Below, piece by piece: positions 22,818 to 33,870 of a stretch of 64,000 nucleotides of DNA (positions within the stretch are counted from its first letter, which is position 1; every line of letters starts with the position of its first letter). A program made the position numbers and the translations under genes. Source of the DNA: Amorphophallus konjac (taxonomy: Eukaryota > Streptophyta > Magnoliopsida > Alismatales > Araceae). The stretch covers positions 1 through 64,000 of the forward strand of contig JAHNEJ010001995.1 in NCBI GenBank assembly GCA_022559845.1, written 5' to 3'. Below the pieces are notes generated by a model. The model was not told where the DNA came from and made no database searches. It saw only the letters and a list, made by a program, of their open reading frames with translations.

Positions 22818-24612
22818 TATATATACTGTGATGGGTGTTATGTTTTTATCTCCACTTAATTTTTATATATATTGTGATGGGTGTTATGTTTTTATCTCCT
22901 CCTAATTTTAAGTGGGAATGAGTTATACTATTGAATGAAATTAATTAATGGGTAGAAATATTTCAACAATATTTTAACTGAATACAAACGGTCGGAGTGA
23001 GGGGGGGGGGCGGTTAGCGGGGGCGGCGGGGGGGGGGGGTTGAATAGCCAGGCATTTATTAGAAAAGTGGAGAGAAGGCTGTACCTGCCGCCGTGGAGGC
23101 GGTGTGGAATGGCGCTCGGCAGGTGGTCTCTCTTTGAACGGTGGGGGGGGGGGGTGAGTTGGGGGAGGTGTATCCATTAATTAATATCGAGAAGAAGCAT
23201 GGAGTGCTGCACTTTGCACGGAACTAATATCCCCCCGCCCACCCGACATTTCAAAACCAGACGACGACGACCGGCAGAAAAAGGCAGACAAAGCGACGAC
23301 CCATCACTCTTCTCCATTCCATTCAAAACTATTTAACCCGAGAATTTTCTTATTAGAGAGGAGGGGGGGGCAGACCCCCACACAGAGTCATTGGGACCGT
23401 TATAGAGTGATTCCGCCGATTCCTTTGTTGTCGGAGAACTGAGAGTGTTCACGTACGTACAAGGGAGCCACATAATAGAGCACTGGCTAGTAGAAATTGG
23501 GCCGTGGGGGTTTCGGCTTTCGAATGGACGGTGTACGTGGATGACGTACTCTCTTGTCTTGGCTTCTGCTCCGGGGCAAGTGAGAAACAAGCGGAATAGG
23601 ATCCTCTACTTCTCTATCTTTGTATAATTAATTTATTATTAGCTGAGGACGACACCTGGATTGGGCGTGGGTGAGAGGAAGTCTACCAAGTCCACCCCCC
23701 TCCTCCCCTTCCAACCTGTCGTAATAAACATGCCCCGCCCGAGGGGCACACACCATAAGCAGATCAGATTTTCTACGGTTTAAAGATTGAGCCGTTTTCC
23801 AACGGTCATTTTTCTTTTCATTTTGTATGAGAACGTTAGAAAATCTTATCCAAAAATTCGATTCGAATCAACTGTTGCAGCTTGGGCGTTTGAAAATTCT
23901 TTTTTGTTTTAATGAAGCTTTTCAAACTAATAACTCGGGAGTTAAAATCTGGGTTGGATACAGTTCAAACTAATAACTCGGGAGTTAAAATCTGGGTTGG
24001 ATACAGTTCAAACATTGACGAGAGAAGATCAGCACCCCCATGGTGGAGACACCAGTTTCCTATCCACCCCAAAATAATTGTTCACACTTTTCGTCTCACT
24101 CTTCCCGTCTCCCAACACTTCGCTTCAGATATTGACGTGTCTCCCTTTATAGGCAGAGAGATTTTATTTCCCTTTATATTAATAATAGAGTAATAAACAT
24201 ATATGGAAGGAAGACTTCTTTCACCTAACAAATTTCCTGTCCACTGACGCATGTAACGTATATGAACTTATTAATCTTTCAGTTTTGGATCGGCATGCCT
24301 CTACCATCAGATCAAGTCAACACACTTTCTTTATTAATTTGTCATCCAGAATAAAAAAAGAGTTCTTTTACTAATTTTCATCAAAAATTGCACAATTTAT
24401 TTAGGCGCACTTTTGTTAATCGACTAAGGTAGAGACGAATGCATCATTAGACCCCTCCCGATCTCATTAAGACATTTGACCCCCACTCAGTCGAGTGACT
24501 TATTTCTCGTTCCCCCCATTTTGTGGCCTGTCGTCGTCGATTAGCATGGAATATATCAAAGATATTTAAGTCTTAAATTTTAAGATGCACTACTGGCGCC
24601 ATCGACGAATGG
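22818..24612. other. intergenic region upstream of the ROP gene
   Basis: Holds a diverged direct duplication of tgtgatgggtgttatg and its flank (22,830-22,905), G-runs at 23,000-23,040 and 23,143-23,170, and a 43-bp tandem duplication at 23,921-24,006. No gene is supported: the ORFs at 23,333-24,193 are short and featureless. Confidence 0.5.
23921..24006. repeat. exact 43-bp tandem duplication
   Basis: Two identical units, 23,921-23,963 and 23,964-24,006, each beginning ttcaaactaataactcggg. Confidence 0.95.
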
Positions 24613-24670
24613 ACACGTGTTACCGACGGATGACATATAAATTACAAGATCTCTCTCTCTCTCTCTCTCT
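24613..24670 (+). promoter_or_regulatory. candidate ROP promoter: G-box, TATA, CT-rich patch
   Basis: An ACACGTGT palindrome (G-box/ABRE core, 24,613-24,620), a CATATAAATT TATA-like box (24,635-24,643) and a (CT)n patch (24,651-24,670) in the right order. They lie 600-660 bp upstream of the ROP ATG. A second TATA-like site, CTTTATACC, is at about 25,124. The start site and any 5'-UTR intron are unknown. G-boxes are typical of ABA- and light-responsive promoters; any such response here is inference. Confidence 0.35.
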
Positions 24671-25274
24671 TGTTGGGTTCTTCTTCTTCCCATGCATACA
24701 GGTGACACGGCACATGGACACATGGAAGCGCGCTCGGGTTTTAACGTTTTCCGTAGAGCAGCCCCGCCCGGCCCCCACTAGTGTTTCACCTCCGTTCATG
24801 GCCATGGGGGTGGGTGAAAGAGGGGAAGCAAGGGTGGAAAACACATGTCCTTTTCTGGAACATGCATATGCATGTGATTCTCCAGTGTAGCCTTTCATGC
24901 TACAGCCCTTGTGGCTCTCCTATCTTTCCCTTTCCTCTCCAACCCATGAACACCCGCGTCCCACCCCACCACAAGGGAAAAAAAAAAAGAGGCTTCTTGC
25001 TGGTTTTTGAAACCTGCTGGGAGGGAGGAGGGATCCTGCCACCCTGTTGGACCCCAGGCTAGAAGAGTCCCTCCCCTTTGAATCACACCCCCCCCTCTTT
25101 CTCTTTCCTTTCTCCTTTCTCAAACTTTATACCTCCACCAGGACTCAAAAAATCCCATCTGTCCTACCCCTCTAGTACCATTCGGTTCCTTTCCCTCTGG
25201 AGCCCGGAGAGATAGAGGCGGACTAGCTCTCACAATCTTAACTCTGGGGGAGTTTTGAGTGGCGAAGGTGAGGG

Positions 25275-25423
25275 ATGAGTGCCACAAAGTTCATTAAATG
25301 TGTGACTGTTGGAGATGGAGCAGTGGGCAAGACCTGCATGCTCATCTGCTACACCAGCAACAAGTTCCCAACTGTATGTATCACAGCAAACGCCCATTTT
25401 GGGAAGCCCCTCCTGCCTCCTTT

Positions 25424-25457
<34 letters not shown>

Positions 25458-28400
25458 GTTTACCTCCTCAGAATTTCAACGTTTTATGTTCCTAGTCTCC
25501 CTGCTCTGTTTGGCTGTCTCTCTTTTGTCCCCTGCTTGAAGTCCATCATTCCTTGTGTTGTAGATTAAATGGCAATATGGGGTGAAGGCACCCAACTGTC
25601 CTGGATCAGCTCATATCTTCCTCGTTTTTGTGCCCATTTATTTTTATGGAATTTCCCTGGCTCTTCTGTTTCCGTATTCCCGTTTTATTTAATTCATTAA
25701 TGCTGTTGTAGTATGATATGATTCCTGTTGCATTTTTCGTTGGACTTGGTTATCACTTCGGTGAACTCGTCTGATTTGGTTCCAGAGAAGAGTCTGTTTA
25801 AATGCCAACAGCCTACTGTATGTCTTGGTCTCATTGTTTGAGTGAAATTTTGACTCATGCACAGGATTACATACCAACAGTTTTCGACAACTTTAGTGCC
25901 AACGTTTCAGTGGACGGGAGCATCGTTAATTTGGGGCTTTGGGACACCGCAGGTGTGAGGTTTACTCACTCTTTTCTTTAGGTTGTCTGCGTGGCTTTCT
26001 TGGGTGAAGGAATTGTTTCTCCCTTCCATCCCTTACTTGATTGGATCCTTATTTGTTTCCATTACTCTACATATCTGATGATTGCTCTTACAGGCCAGGA
26101 GGACTACAGCAGATTGAGGCCACTAAGCTATAGAGGAGCTGATGTATTTGTCTTGGCCTTCTCCTTGATCAGCAGGGCGAGCTATGAAAATGTTCTCAAG
26201 AAGGTAATATCGTACCTATGCTTTCCGTTTTTTTTCTCTTAATTTTTAGCACTAGCTGTCCTCATGAAAGGGACTGGTCTTGGGGGGGTATTCATTGGTG
26301 ATGTTGGATTCGATGTTTTAATTATTGATTGAGCTTTGGTGATTATCTCCATCTGTTGACAATGCAGGAATTTATTTCTTACCAAATCTTCTCTGGGACA
26401 TTACAGAAGCGCCTTTTTTTGCTAAACGTTCTCGATAAGAGTGCAGAAATTTATTTTCACCAACTCTCAGATACTCTTCTGACATGTTAATTGCTCATGT
26501 ACCCAGTACTAATTCGCATTTATTTATTTATTTATTTTTGTCTCATCTCCTATAGACACATCTCTTGGCTGATGGCGATGTTGGAACAATACAGAAAATT
26601 CATTTTTATGAAGCGTTAAATTCGTCTACTCACCATCTGCTTGATATTTTTTACTTCATGAGTTTAAATTTTGAGTTCTAACTCGTGTTGTTGGCTCATT
26701 GCCAATCAGTGGATGCCTGAACTTCGCCGGTTTGCACCCAATGTCCCAATTGTTCTGGTTGGAACAAAACTGGGTACGTAAGTTGTTCATATGTATTCAT
26801 GGCAAGGATATGTGCTTTTTTTGTGCGAACTGCTAAGATTAATAAGTTTTAACTGATCTTAGATCTGCGAGAAGACAGAGGATATTTGGCTGATCACCCC
26901 GGCGCTTCAGTGATCACATCTGCTCAGGTATGCAATATTTGTATCTTATTGAGGCTTTCAATCACACAAGCATTTCAATTGTTTGACTATGACTTGTGAC
27001 TATCATATGCCTTTGAACTCATCATACAGGGAGAGGAGCTTAGGAAACTGATTGGTGCCGCTGCATACATTGAATGCAGCTCTAAAACTCAGCAGGTGCA
27101 TTGTCTGCTGCTGCTCGGGTGTTATTTTTTTACCCCTCTTCTGCATGTTTTTGCTGTTTTTTATGAACAAGTATTTTCACCTATTTGTTTGCATAGACGT
27201 TAAAGATATTCCTTAATTAATTAATGTCGGATCATGAAACTCTCATCTCTGATTTTTCTTTCTTTCTTTCTTATTTTTGTATAGAACATCAAAGCTGTTT
27301 TTGATACCGCAATCAAAGCCGTTCTACAGCCTCCAAGGCGGAAGGAGATGGCAAAGAGGAGAAAGCGCAAAAGTTCTGCTGGATGTTCACTCAGGTATAA
27401 GCACCTGTCCCCAGTATCTTATTATTGCAATACGTGGCCTGCTGTAAAGTTTGAATTGTATGTTGTTTCTGTCAATGTATGTTATAGTTCTTAGCTACAC
27501 GATGCCGTAGATATATATTTTGGCAACAAGATGCAATAAGAATTTGTTGGTGTGTCTATATAGGTTAGTGTGAAAAAGATGATTTTCTACGTGAAAACCA
27601 TTGTTAAACAGAAATTTGTAAAAAAAAAAAAAATATTCCTACAAATGTATTAGTAGACATATTATATATCACTATGTAAATCTGAATTGTGCAAAATTGT
27701 CATATTTATTTGAAGTCATATCACTTCTTTTTGTCAAAAAAGTACACTTAAATGACCTTTATGCACTATTTGAATTAACATAGTGATATGCCTGTTAATA
27801 CATTTCTAAGAATAATCTTTTTACAAATTCATCAATGATTTTCATGCAAAAATCTCCTGAAAGTAGCCTGGAGGACCTAACTAAGTGCATGGTGTTAGTG
27901 CGGTCCAGCCCATGTGGGCATAGGATAAGTGATAGGGGGGTGGGATATAACATACCCTCCCCTTTTGCTTTACCCTACACATCCGAGACCACCAAAAAGA
28001 AAAATAACACACAGGCAGCAGCGGCTTCTTCATACGGCAGTAGCGGCTTCTTCATCCCGAGAGCATCCCTTGCAAGAGGGAAAGAGTAAAAGAGGAAGAG
28101 GAAGGGAAAGAGAAGAGGAAGAAGAAAAGTGGGAGAAAGATATTAGCCCGGTGAGCTCGGGTATTTTGTTCTCTCATTTTGGGGATTTATCCCGGTTGAG
28201 GTAATCCCGTATTTTTTCATCCTCTTGTGTGTATACCTCAAGATTTGGGCAAATCTTGAGAGAAGAGAAACTTTGTATTGCTATTTCTACATAGTGGATC
28301 GCTGTCGGTTTGCCCCGTGGTTTTTCCCTCTCCATGTCGAGGGAGGGTTTTCCACGTTAAAAATCCGGTGCATTTTGTGTGTGATTGTTCTTGTGTTGGT

Positions 28401-31400
28401 TTGGTGTTTTCGACTCGGATCCTTGCGTGTGGATGCTGTAGAAATTATTGTGGTTGCTCAGATCCGCCGAAGTTGTGCGGATAGAATTTATTTCCGTGTT
28501 GATTTATCCGACTACACATATATTTGTGTCTAGTATATTTCTTGCAGCTCCCCAACAAGTGGTATCAGAGCGGGGTTTAATTACAGGCATTATTATTGTG
28601 AGTCGGAATGTCGGACAGTGGAGCGTCTAGCACCATGATAAAATTGAATAATACAAATTGGATTATTTGGAAGCCAAAAATGGAAGACATCCTATATTGC
28701 AAGGATTTGTATGATCCGATTGAAGGTAACGGAGCCAAACCGGAGGCTATGTCCGCTAAAGATTGGGAAAAATTAAATCGGAAGACCATTGGCACAGTCA
28801 GACAATGGGTAGATGACAGTGTATTTCATCATGTTTCGAGTGAAACCAGTGCACAGGCATTGTGGAAAAAATTAGAATCCTTGTATGAGCAGAAGACCGC
28901 AGGTAACAAGGCTTTTATTATTCGAAAGCTTGTTAATTTGAAATTCAAAGAAGGTAACATTTGAATGAGTTCCAGAGTTTGGTGAATCAATTGGCTACAA
29001 TGAAAATGACTTTAGAAGATGAACTCCAGGCTTTGTTGCTTTTGGGATCCTTGCCAGACAGTTGGGAAACCTTGGTTGTGTCAGTTAGTAATTCTGCCCC
29101 TAATGATGTGTTGTCTATGAGTTTAGTTACTGCTAGCTTGTTTAATGAAGAAACAAGAAGAAAATTAACTGGATCAGATAATGCACAGGCTCTTGTCACA
29201 GAGAACAGGGGGAGGAGTAAATCAAAGTATAATGATCAGTCAAGGGGTCAAAGCAAGTCCAGAGGCAGATCAAAGTCAAAGAGTAGAGCATGCTTTCATT
29301 GTGGAAAAGAAGGTCACCTAAAGAGGAACTGCAGGGTATGGAAGAGAGAGATGAAAGAGAAGAAGGATAAAAATCAGATGAAGACAGAGGATGATCAAAA
29401 CAACGCAGCTACATTGTTAGAGGGTGATAATGTCATCCTCACAATAGAGGGAGACACTTGTTTGCATTTCACGGGCCATAATTCAGAGTGGATAGTGGAC
29501 ACTGGTGCTTCCTATCATGCAACTTCTAAAAGGGAGCTCTTTACATCTTACAAGGCAGGAGATCTTGGAAATGTGAAGATGGGTAATACTAGCTACTCAA
29601 AGGTTGTTGGTATTGGCGATGTGTGTTTACAAACAAATGCAGGGTATGCACTAACTTTGAAGGATGTGCGGCATGTTCCTGATTTGCGTCTCAATCTTCT
29701 CTCCGGTATTGCTCTAGATAAGCAAGGTTTTGAGCACAGATTCAGTCAAGAAAAATGGAAATTGACTACAGGCTCATTGATTGTTGTCAAGGGAAATGCT
29801 TGTTGTGGTCTTTACAAGACTCATGCAAAAGTGTGCAAAGATGTGTTGAATGCTGTCCAAGGTGATTCTTCTCCAGATTTATGGCATAGAAGGCTCGGGC
29901 ATATGAGTGAGAAAGGACTACAACTTTTGGCGAGGAAGTCTTACATTCCCTCCATGAAAGGTATGACTCTTAGTCCTTGTGATTACTGTTTACTTGGAAA
30001 GCATCATAGAATTTCTTTTCGTTCTTCATCACAACGAAAAAGCTGTATTCTAGATTTGATTTATTCTGATGTTTGTGGTCCCTTTGAGGTGGAGTCCATG
30101 GGTGAAAATAGATACTTTGTCACATTCATTGATGATGCATCCAGAAAGGTGTGGGTCTATTTGCTGAGGACAAAAGATCAAGTGTTTCAATCATTTCAAA
30201 ATTTTCATGCTATGGTAGAAAGAGAGACAAGTAAAAAGTTGAAATGTCTCCGCACAGATAATGGAGGAGAGTACATCTCCAAAGAATTTACAGATTATTG
30301 TGCAGCTCATGGTATAAAACATGAAAGGACTGAACCAGGCACCCCACAACATAATGGTGTAGCAGAAAGAATGAACAGAACCATTGTAGAAAAGGTGAGA
30401 TGCATGTTGAGGATGGCAAAGCTACCAAAGAGTTTTTGGGCTGAAGTTGTTCGCACTGCTTGCTATTTGATAAATAGATCTCCTTCTGTTCCTTTGGATT
30501 TTGAAATTCTAATGAAGATTTGGTCAGGGAAGGAGGTATCCTACAATCACTTGAAAGTGTTTGGATGCAAGGCATTTGTGCATGTCCCCAAGGACCAAAG
30601 GCGGAAACTTGATGACAAAGCCATTCCTTGTATTTTCTTAGGCTATGGAAATGAAGAGTTTGGCTGCAGGTTATGGGATCCAGAAAAGAAGACAGTAGTC
30701 AGACAGAGAGATGTGATCTTTTATGAAGATCAGAATATTGAAGACATCAAAGAAACAAAGTTGAAAGGTCAATCTTCTTACAGTGCTCTAGATCTCGCAC
30801 CCATTCCTTCTCCAGTGCAAGAGCTTACAGATGGAAAAGAAATGCAAGGTGAAGATGACAGTGATGAAATACCAGAATTGGGTGACAATGATGCTGAGCC
30901 AGAGCAGGAGGTTTCTGAGCAGGGGGAGCATCAAGAGTTAGAGATCAGGAGGTCTTCCAGAGTGCTACAGCCATCATCAAAATATCCTCCCTCTCAGTAT
31001 ATGCTGCTTACTGAGGAGGGGGAGCCAGAGAGCTTTGAGGAGGTGCAATCTCATAAAGACAAAGATAAGTGGTTCAAAGCCATGCAGAGCGAGATGAATT
31101 CACTTAAGCTGAATAATACTTATGAGTTGGTGGACCTTCCTAAAGGCAGAAAAGCATTGAAGAACAAGTGGGTTTTCAAGCTGAAAAAGGATGGCAATGC
31201 AGAGTACTTGAAGTATAAAGCTAGATTGGTAGTGAAAGGTTTTGCACAAAAACAGGGAATTGATTTTGATGAAATATTTTCTCCTGTTGTGAAAATGACT
31301 TCTATCAGGGTGGTTCTAGGCTTGGTTGCAAGCTTAGACTTGGAGCTTGAGCAGATGGACGTGAAGACTGCCTTCCTTCATGGTGATTTGGAGGAAGAGA

Positions 31401-33870
31401 TCTATATGGTACAACCAGAAGGTTTTGAAGTGAAAGGTAAGGAACACATGGTATGCAGGTTGAAGAAAAGCTTGTATGGATTAAAGCAGGCACCTAGACA
31501 GTGGTACAAGAAATTTGACTCATTTATGGTGAGCCATGAGTACAAGAGGACAGATGCAGATGCATGTGTTTACTTTAGAAAATTATCAGATGTGAGTTTC
31601 ATTATCCTTTTACTTTATGTTGATGATATGTTGATTGTTGGTCATGATACTCAAGAGATTGATAAATTGAAAGCAGATTTGTCAAAGTCTTTTGATATGA
31701 AAGATTTGGGACCAGCATGCAGAATATTGGGCATGGATATCTTTCGTGACAGGAAAATCAAGAAATTGTGGTTGTCACAAAGAAATTATATTGAACGGGT
31801 GCTTGACAGGTTCAATATGAAGAATGCCAAGTCTGTGAGTACTCCATTAGCAGCTCATTTCAAGCTCAGCAAGAAGTCATGTCCCTCTTCTAAGGAAGAT
31901 ATGGAAGAGATGGAGAGCATTCCTTACTCCTCAGCAGTTGGGAGTTTGATGTATGCAATGGTATGCACCAGGCCTGACATTGCACATGCAGTTGGTGTAG
32001 TGAGCAGATTCCTTTCTAATCCAGAGAAAGAGCATTGGGAAGCAGTGAAATGGATCTTCAGATATTTGAGAGGTAGCTCTAGAGTGTGTTTGACATTTGG
32101 GAGTTCAGAACCAGTTCTAGAAGGCTTTACAGATGCTGATATGGCAGGTGACCTTGATCACAGAAAATCTACCTCAGGGTGCTTATTTACTTTTGCAGGG
32201 GGAGCTGTGTCCTGGCAGTCCAAATTGCAAAAATGTGTTGCTTTATCTACTACTGAGGCAGAGTATATTGTAGCAACTGAAGCAGGGAAAGAAATACTTT
32301 GGCTGAAAAGATTTTTGCAGGAATTGGGTTTGAAGCAAGAAGAGTATGTGATTTTTTGTGACAGTCAGAGTGCTATGGACTTAAGCAAAAACTCCACATA
32401 TCACTCCCGTACAAAGCACATTGATGTGAGATACCATTGGTTGCGAGATGCTATAGAGCAACAACACATGAAGTTGAAGAAGATTCATACAGATAAAAAT
32501 CCTTCAGATATGATGACAAAGGTTGTTCCTAGAGAGAAACTAGAGTTGTGTCGGCGGCTGACTGGCATGAACTCCCGGTGAGGAGTCATTTTAGTGCTAC
32601 CCCTCACCATGGGCTGGAGGGGGAGATTGTTAGTGCGGTCCAGCCCATGTGGGCATAGGATAAGTGATAGGGGGGTGGGGTATAACATACCCCCCCCTTT
32701 TGCTTTACCCTACACATCCGAGACCACCAAAAAGAAAAACAACACACAGGCAGCAGCGGCTTCTTCATACGGCAGTAGCGGCTTCTTCATCCCGAGAGCA
32801 TCCCTTGCAAGAGGGAAAGAGTAAAAGAGGAAGAGGAAGGGAAAGAGAAGAGGAAGAAGAAAAGTGGGAGAAAGATATTAGTCCGGTGAGCTCGGGTATT
32901 TTGTTCTCTCATTTTGGGGATTTATCCCGGTTGAGGTAATCCCGTATTTTTTCATCCTCTTGTGTGTATACCTCAAGATTTGGGCAAATCTTGAGAGAAG
33001 AGAAACTTTGTATTGCTATTTCTACATAGTGGATCGCTGTCGGTTTGCCCCGTGATTTTTCCCTCTCCATGTCGAGGGAGGGTTTTCCACGTTAAAAATC
33101 CGGTGCATTTTGTGTGTGATTGTTCTTGTGTTGGTTTGGTGTTTTCGACTCGGATCCTTGCGTGTGGATGCTGTAGAAATTATTGTGGTTGCTCAGATCC
33201 GCCGAAGTTGTGCGGATAGAATTTATTTCCGTGTTGATTTATCCGACTACACATATATTTGTGTCTAGTATATTTCTTGCAGCTCCCCAACACATGGTTA
33301 GCAGCTTATTGTTCTAGTTCTCTATTGCTACTAAACGATTATAATTGCCATGTGCCACTCAAGTGAGGAACCGGAGTCCCATTGTCGTCCCAGTATCTTA
33401 TTCTCGCTATGTCTGACTGCTTGTGAGTTTCAACTTGTATGCTATCGTTTTGCATTATCTTATTTATATTTCAACAAGAAGATGCAAGGAGGGTTCGAAT
33501 GTATCCGCATCATATAAGACTCTATAACAGTATGGTCATAGAACATCTTCTCAATTAGTGTTGAGATTTTGCATACATCAAGTACAAACCCAGTGGCATA
33601 TATATTTTCATGTTTTCTTTGAAGATGCTGGACTCAATTTTCAATCAATTTGTTGATGTTTTTGTTCCCTAATTACTTTCCTTTTACATAAATCTCATGC
33701 AACCCACATATATCGATGGCTCAGATGTAGGAAAAGTTGCATGTTGTAGAGGAGGCTTCTCTTGGGTCCCGTAAATTACACTGCCGTTTATCCCTTGTCT
33801 TCTGATCCATCAAACGCTATCCCTGCCTGGATACAGGAACTTCGTCTGCGGGGGAACCTGTGTTGCCTAA
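25275..33870 (+). CDS. type-II ROP/RAC small GTPase, eight exons (211 aa)
   Basis: Plant Rho-type GTPase, a plasma-membrane switch for polarity, cytoskeleton and hormone signalling. Exons by GT-AG splicing: 25,275-25,373; 25,865-25,952; 26,094-26,203; 26,710-26,773; 26,863-26,927; 27,030-27,095; 27,285-27,394; 33,837-33,870. They sum to 636 nt, 211 aa, normal for the family. Motifs: P-loop GDGAVGKT at residues 13-20, switch [10 protein letters not shown], switch II WDTAGQEDY, TKLD and ECSSK guanine-base contacts. The tail has a basic [12 protein letters not shown] stretch, then GCSL, RNFVCGG and CVA. There is no CaaX box; the split GC/CG cysteine box is that of type-II ROPs (the AtROP9-11 group), anchored by S-acylation. 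The last intron is 6.4 kb because a copia element sits in it; without that it would be about 1.04 kb. All key residues are intact, so the gene is probably functional. Confidence 0.93.
27893..28557 (+). repeat. 5' LTR of the copia element
   Basis: 665 bp, TGTTAG to CAACA. A GA-rich block around 28,085-28,140 is followed by the presumed R-U5 half. Paired with 32,628-33,292. Confidence 0.95.
28560..28571 (+). promoter_or_regulatory. primer-binding site, initiator tRNA-Met type
   Basis: TGGTATCAGAGC, the standard plant copia primer site, 2 bp after the 5' LTR. Confidence 0.95.
28608..28964 (+). pseudogene. copia gag, N-terminal part
   Basis: 118 codons from an ATG 50 bp past the LTR. It carries a copia gag pattern: [17 protein letters not shown], then [18 protein letters not shown], then [14 protein letters not shown] and [11 protein letters not shown]. 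It ends early at a TGA (28,962-28,964). The rest of gag continues in another frame from 28,955 ([12 protein letters not shown]), so a short deletion, perhaps 10-15 bp by comparison with Tnt1-like gags, has broken one gag-pol frame here. Confidence 0.85.
28961..32581 (+). CDS. copia gag C-terminus and complete pol polyprotein (1,206 codons)
   Basis: Uninterrupted frame encoding, in order: a CCHC zinc knuckle [14 protein letters not shown] (residues 111-124) and an aspartic protease with VDTGAS (180). Next are the integrase pre-domain [10 protein letters not shown] (about 306) and the integrase core with D in YSDVCGP (about 368), D in RTDNGGE (about 432) and E in GVAERMN 35 residues later. Reverse transcriptase (about 735-890, [16 protein letters not shown]) and RNase H (about 1,053-1,155, [24 protein letters not shown]) follow. 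The polyprotein copies RNA into DNA in the particle and inserts it. All catalytic residues seen are present. Translation is cut off from the gag start by the frameshift at 28,955-28,964, so the copy cannot make a normal polyprotein unless frames are bypassed. Confidence 0.95.
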   Translation: MNEFQSLVNQLATMKMTLEDELQALLLLGSLPDSWETLVVSVSNSAPNDVLSMSLVTASLFNEETRRKLTGSDNAQALVTENRGRSKSKYNDQSRGQSKSRGRSKSKSRACFHCGKEGHLKRNCRVWKREMKEKKDKNQMKTEDDQNNAATLLEGDNVILTIEGDTCLHFTGHNSEWIVDTGASYHATSKRELFTSYKAGDLGNVKMGNTSYSKVVGIGDVCLQTNAGYALTLKDVRHVPDLRLNLLSGIALDKQGFEHRFSQEKWKLTTGSLIVVKGNACCGLYKTHAKVCKDVLNAVQGDSSPDLWHRRLGHMSEKGLQLLARKSYIPSMKGMTLSPCDYCLLGKHHRISFRSSSQRKSCILDLIYSDVCGPFEVESMGENRYFVTFIDDASRKVWVYLLRTKDQVFQSFQNFHAMVERETSKKLKCLRTDNGGEYISKEFTDYCAAHGIKHERTEPGTPQHNGVAERMNRTIVEKVRCMLRMAKLPKSFWAEVVRTACYLINRSPSVPLDFEILMKIWSGKEVSYNHLKVFGCKAFVHVPKDQRRKLDDKAIPCIFLGYGNEEFGCRLWDPEKKTVVRQRDVIFYEDQNIEDIKETKLKGQSSYSALDLAPIPSPVQELTDGKEMQGEDDSDEIPELGDNDAEPEQEVSEQGEHQELEIRRSSRVLQPSSKYPPSQYMLLTEEGEPESFEEVQSHKDKDKWFKAMQSEMNSLKLNNTYELVDLPKGRKALKNKWVFKLKKDGNAEYLKYKARLVVKGFAQKQGIDFDEIFSPVVKMTSIRVVLGLVASLDLELEQMDVKTAFLHGDLEEEIYMVQPEGFEVKGKEHMVCRLKKSLYGLKQAPRQWYKKFDSFMVSHEYKRTDADACVYFRKLSDVSFIILLLYVDDMLIVGHDTQEIDKLKADLSKSFDMKDLGPACRILGMDIFRDRKIKKLWLSQRNYIERVLDRFNMKNAKSVSTPLAAHFKLSKKSCPSSKEDMEEMESIPYSSAVGSLMYAMVCTRPDIAHAVGVVSRFLSNPEKEHWEAVKWIFRYLRGSSRVCLTFGSSEPVLEGFTDADMAGDLDHRKSTSGCLFTFAGGAVSWQSKLQKCVALSTTEAEYIVATEAGKEILWLKRFLQELGLKQEEYVIFCDSQSAMDLSKNSTYHSRTKHIDVRYHWLRDAIEQQHMKLKKIHTDKNPSDMMTKVVPREKLELCRRLTGMNSR
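32617..32626 (+). promoter_or_regulatory. polypurine tract of the copia element
   Basis: GGAGGGGGAGA immediately before the 3' LTR at 32,628; it primes plus-strand synthesis. Confidence 0.9.
32628..33292 (+). repeat. 3' LTR of the copia element
   Basis: 665 bp, same length as the 5' LTR and differing by five transitions in my comparison. Followed directly by the TSD CATGG. Confidence 0.95.

Larger units (their letters stand above)
27893..33292 (+). mobile_element. Ty1/copia retrotransposon (Tork-type), 5,400 bp, in the last ROP intron
   Basis: Two 665-bp LTRs (27,893-28,557 and 32,628-33,292), each starting TGTTAGTGCGG and ending CCCCAACA, flanked by the 5-bp TSD CATGG (27,888-27,892 and 33,293-33,297). 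Initiator-Met primer site at 28,560-28,571 and polypurine tract at 32,617-32,626. Between them lies a gag-pol frame, Tnt1/Tork-like in gag and pol layout. I count five LTR differences, all transitions (about 0.75%), so the insertion is young. It has the same orientation as the host gene, so its promoter and polyadenylation signal could act on ROP transcripts. Confidence 0.97.

Noticed and set aside
25275..25568. A 97-aa single-exon reading of the ROP start
   Set aside because: After residue 33 it reads into intron sequence; splicing at 25,373/25,865 gives the conserved GTPase.
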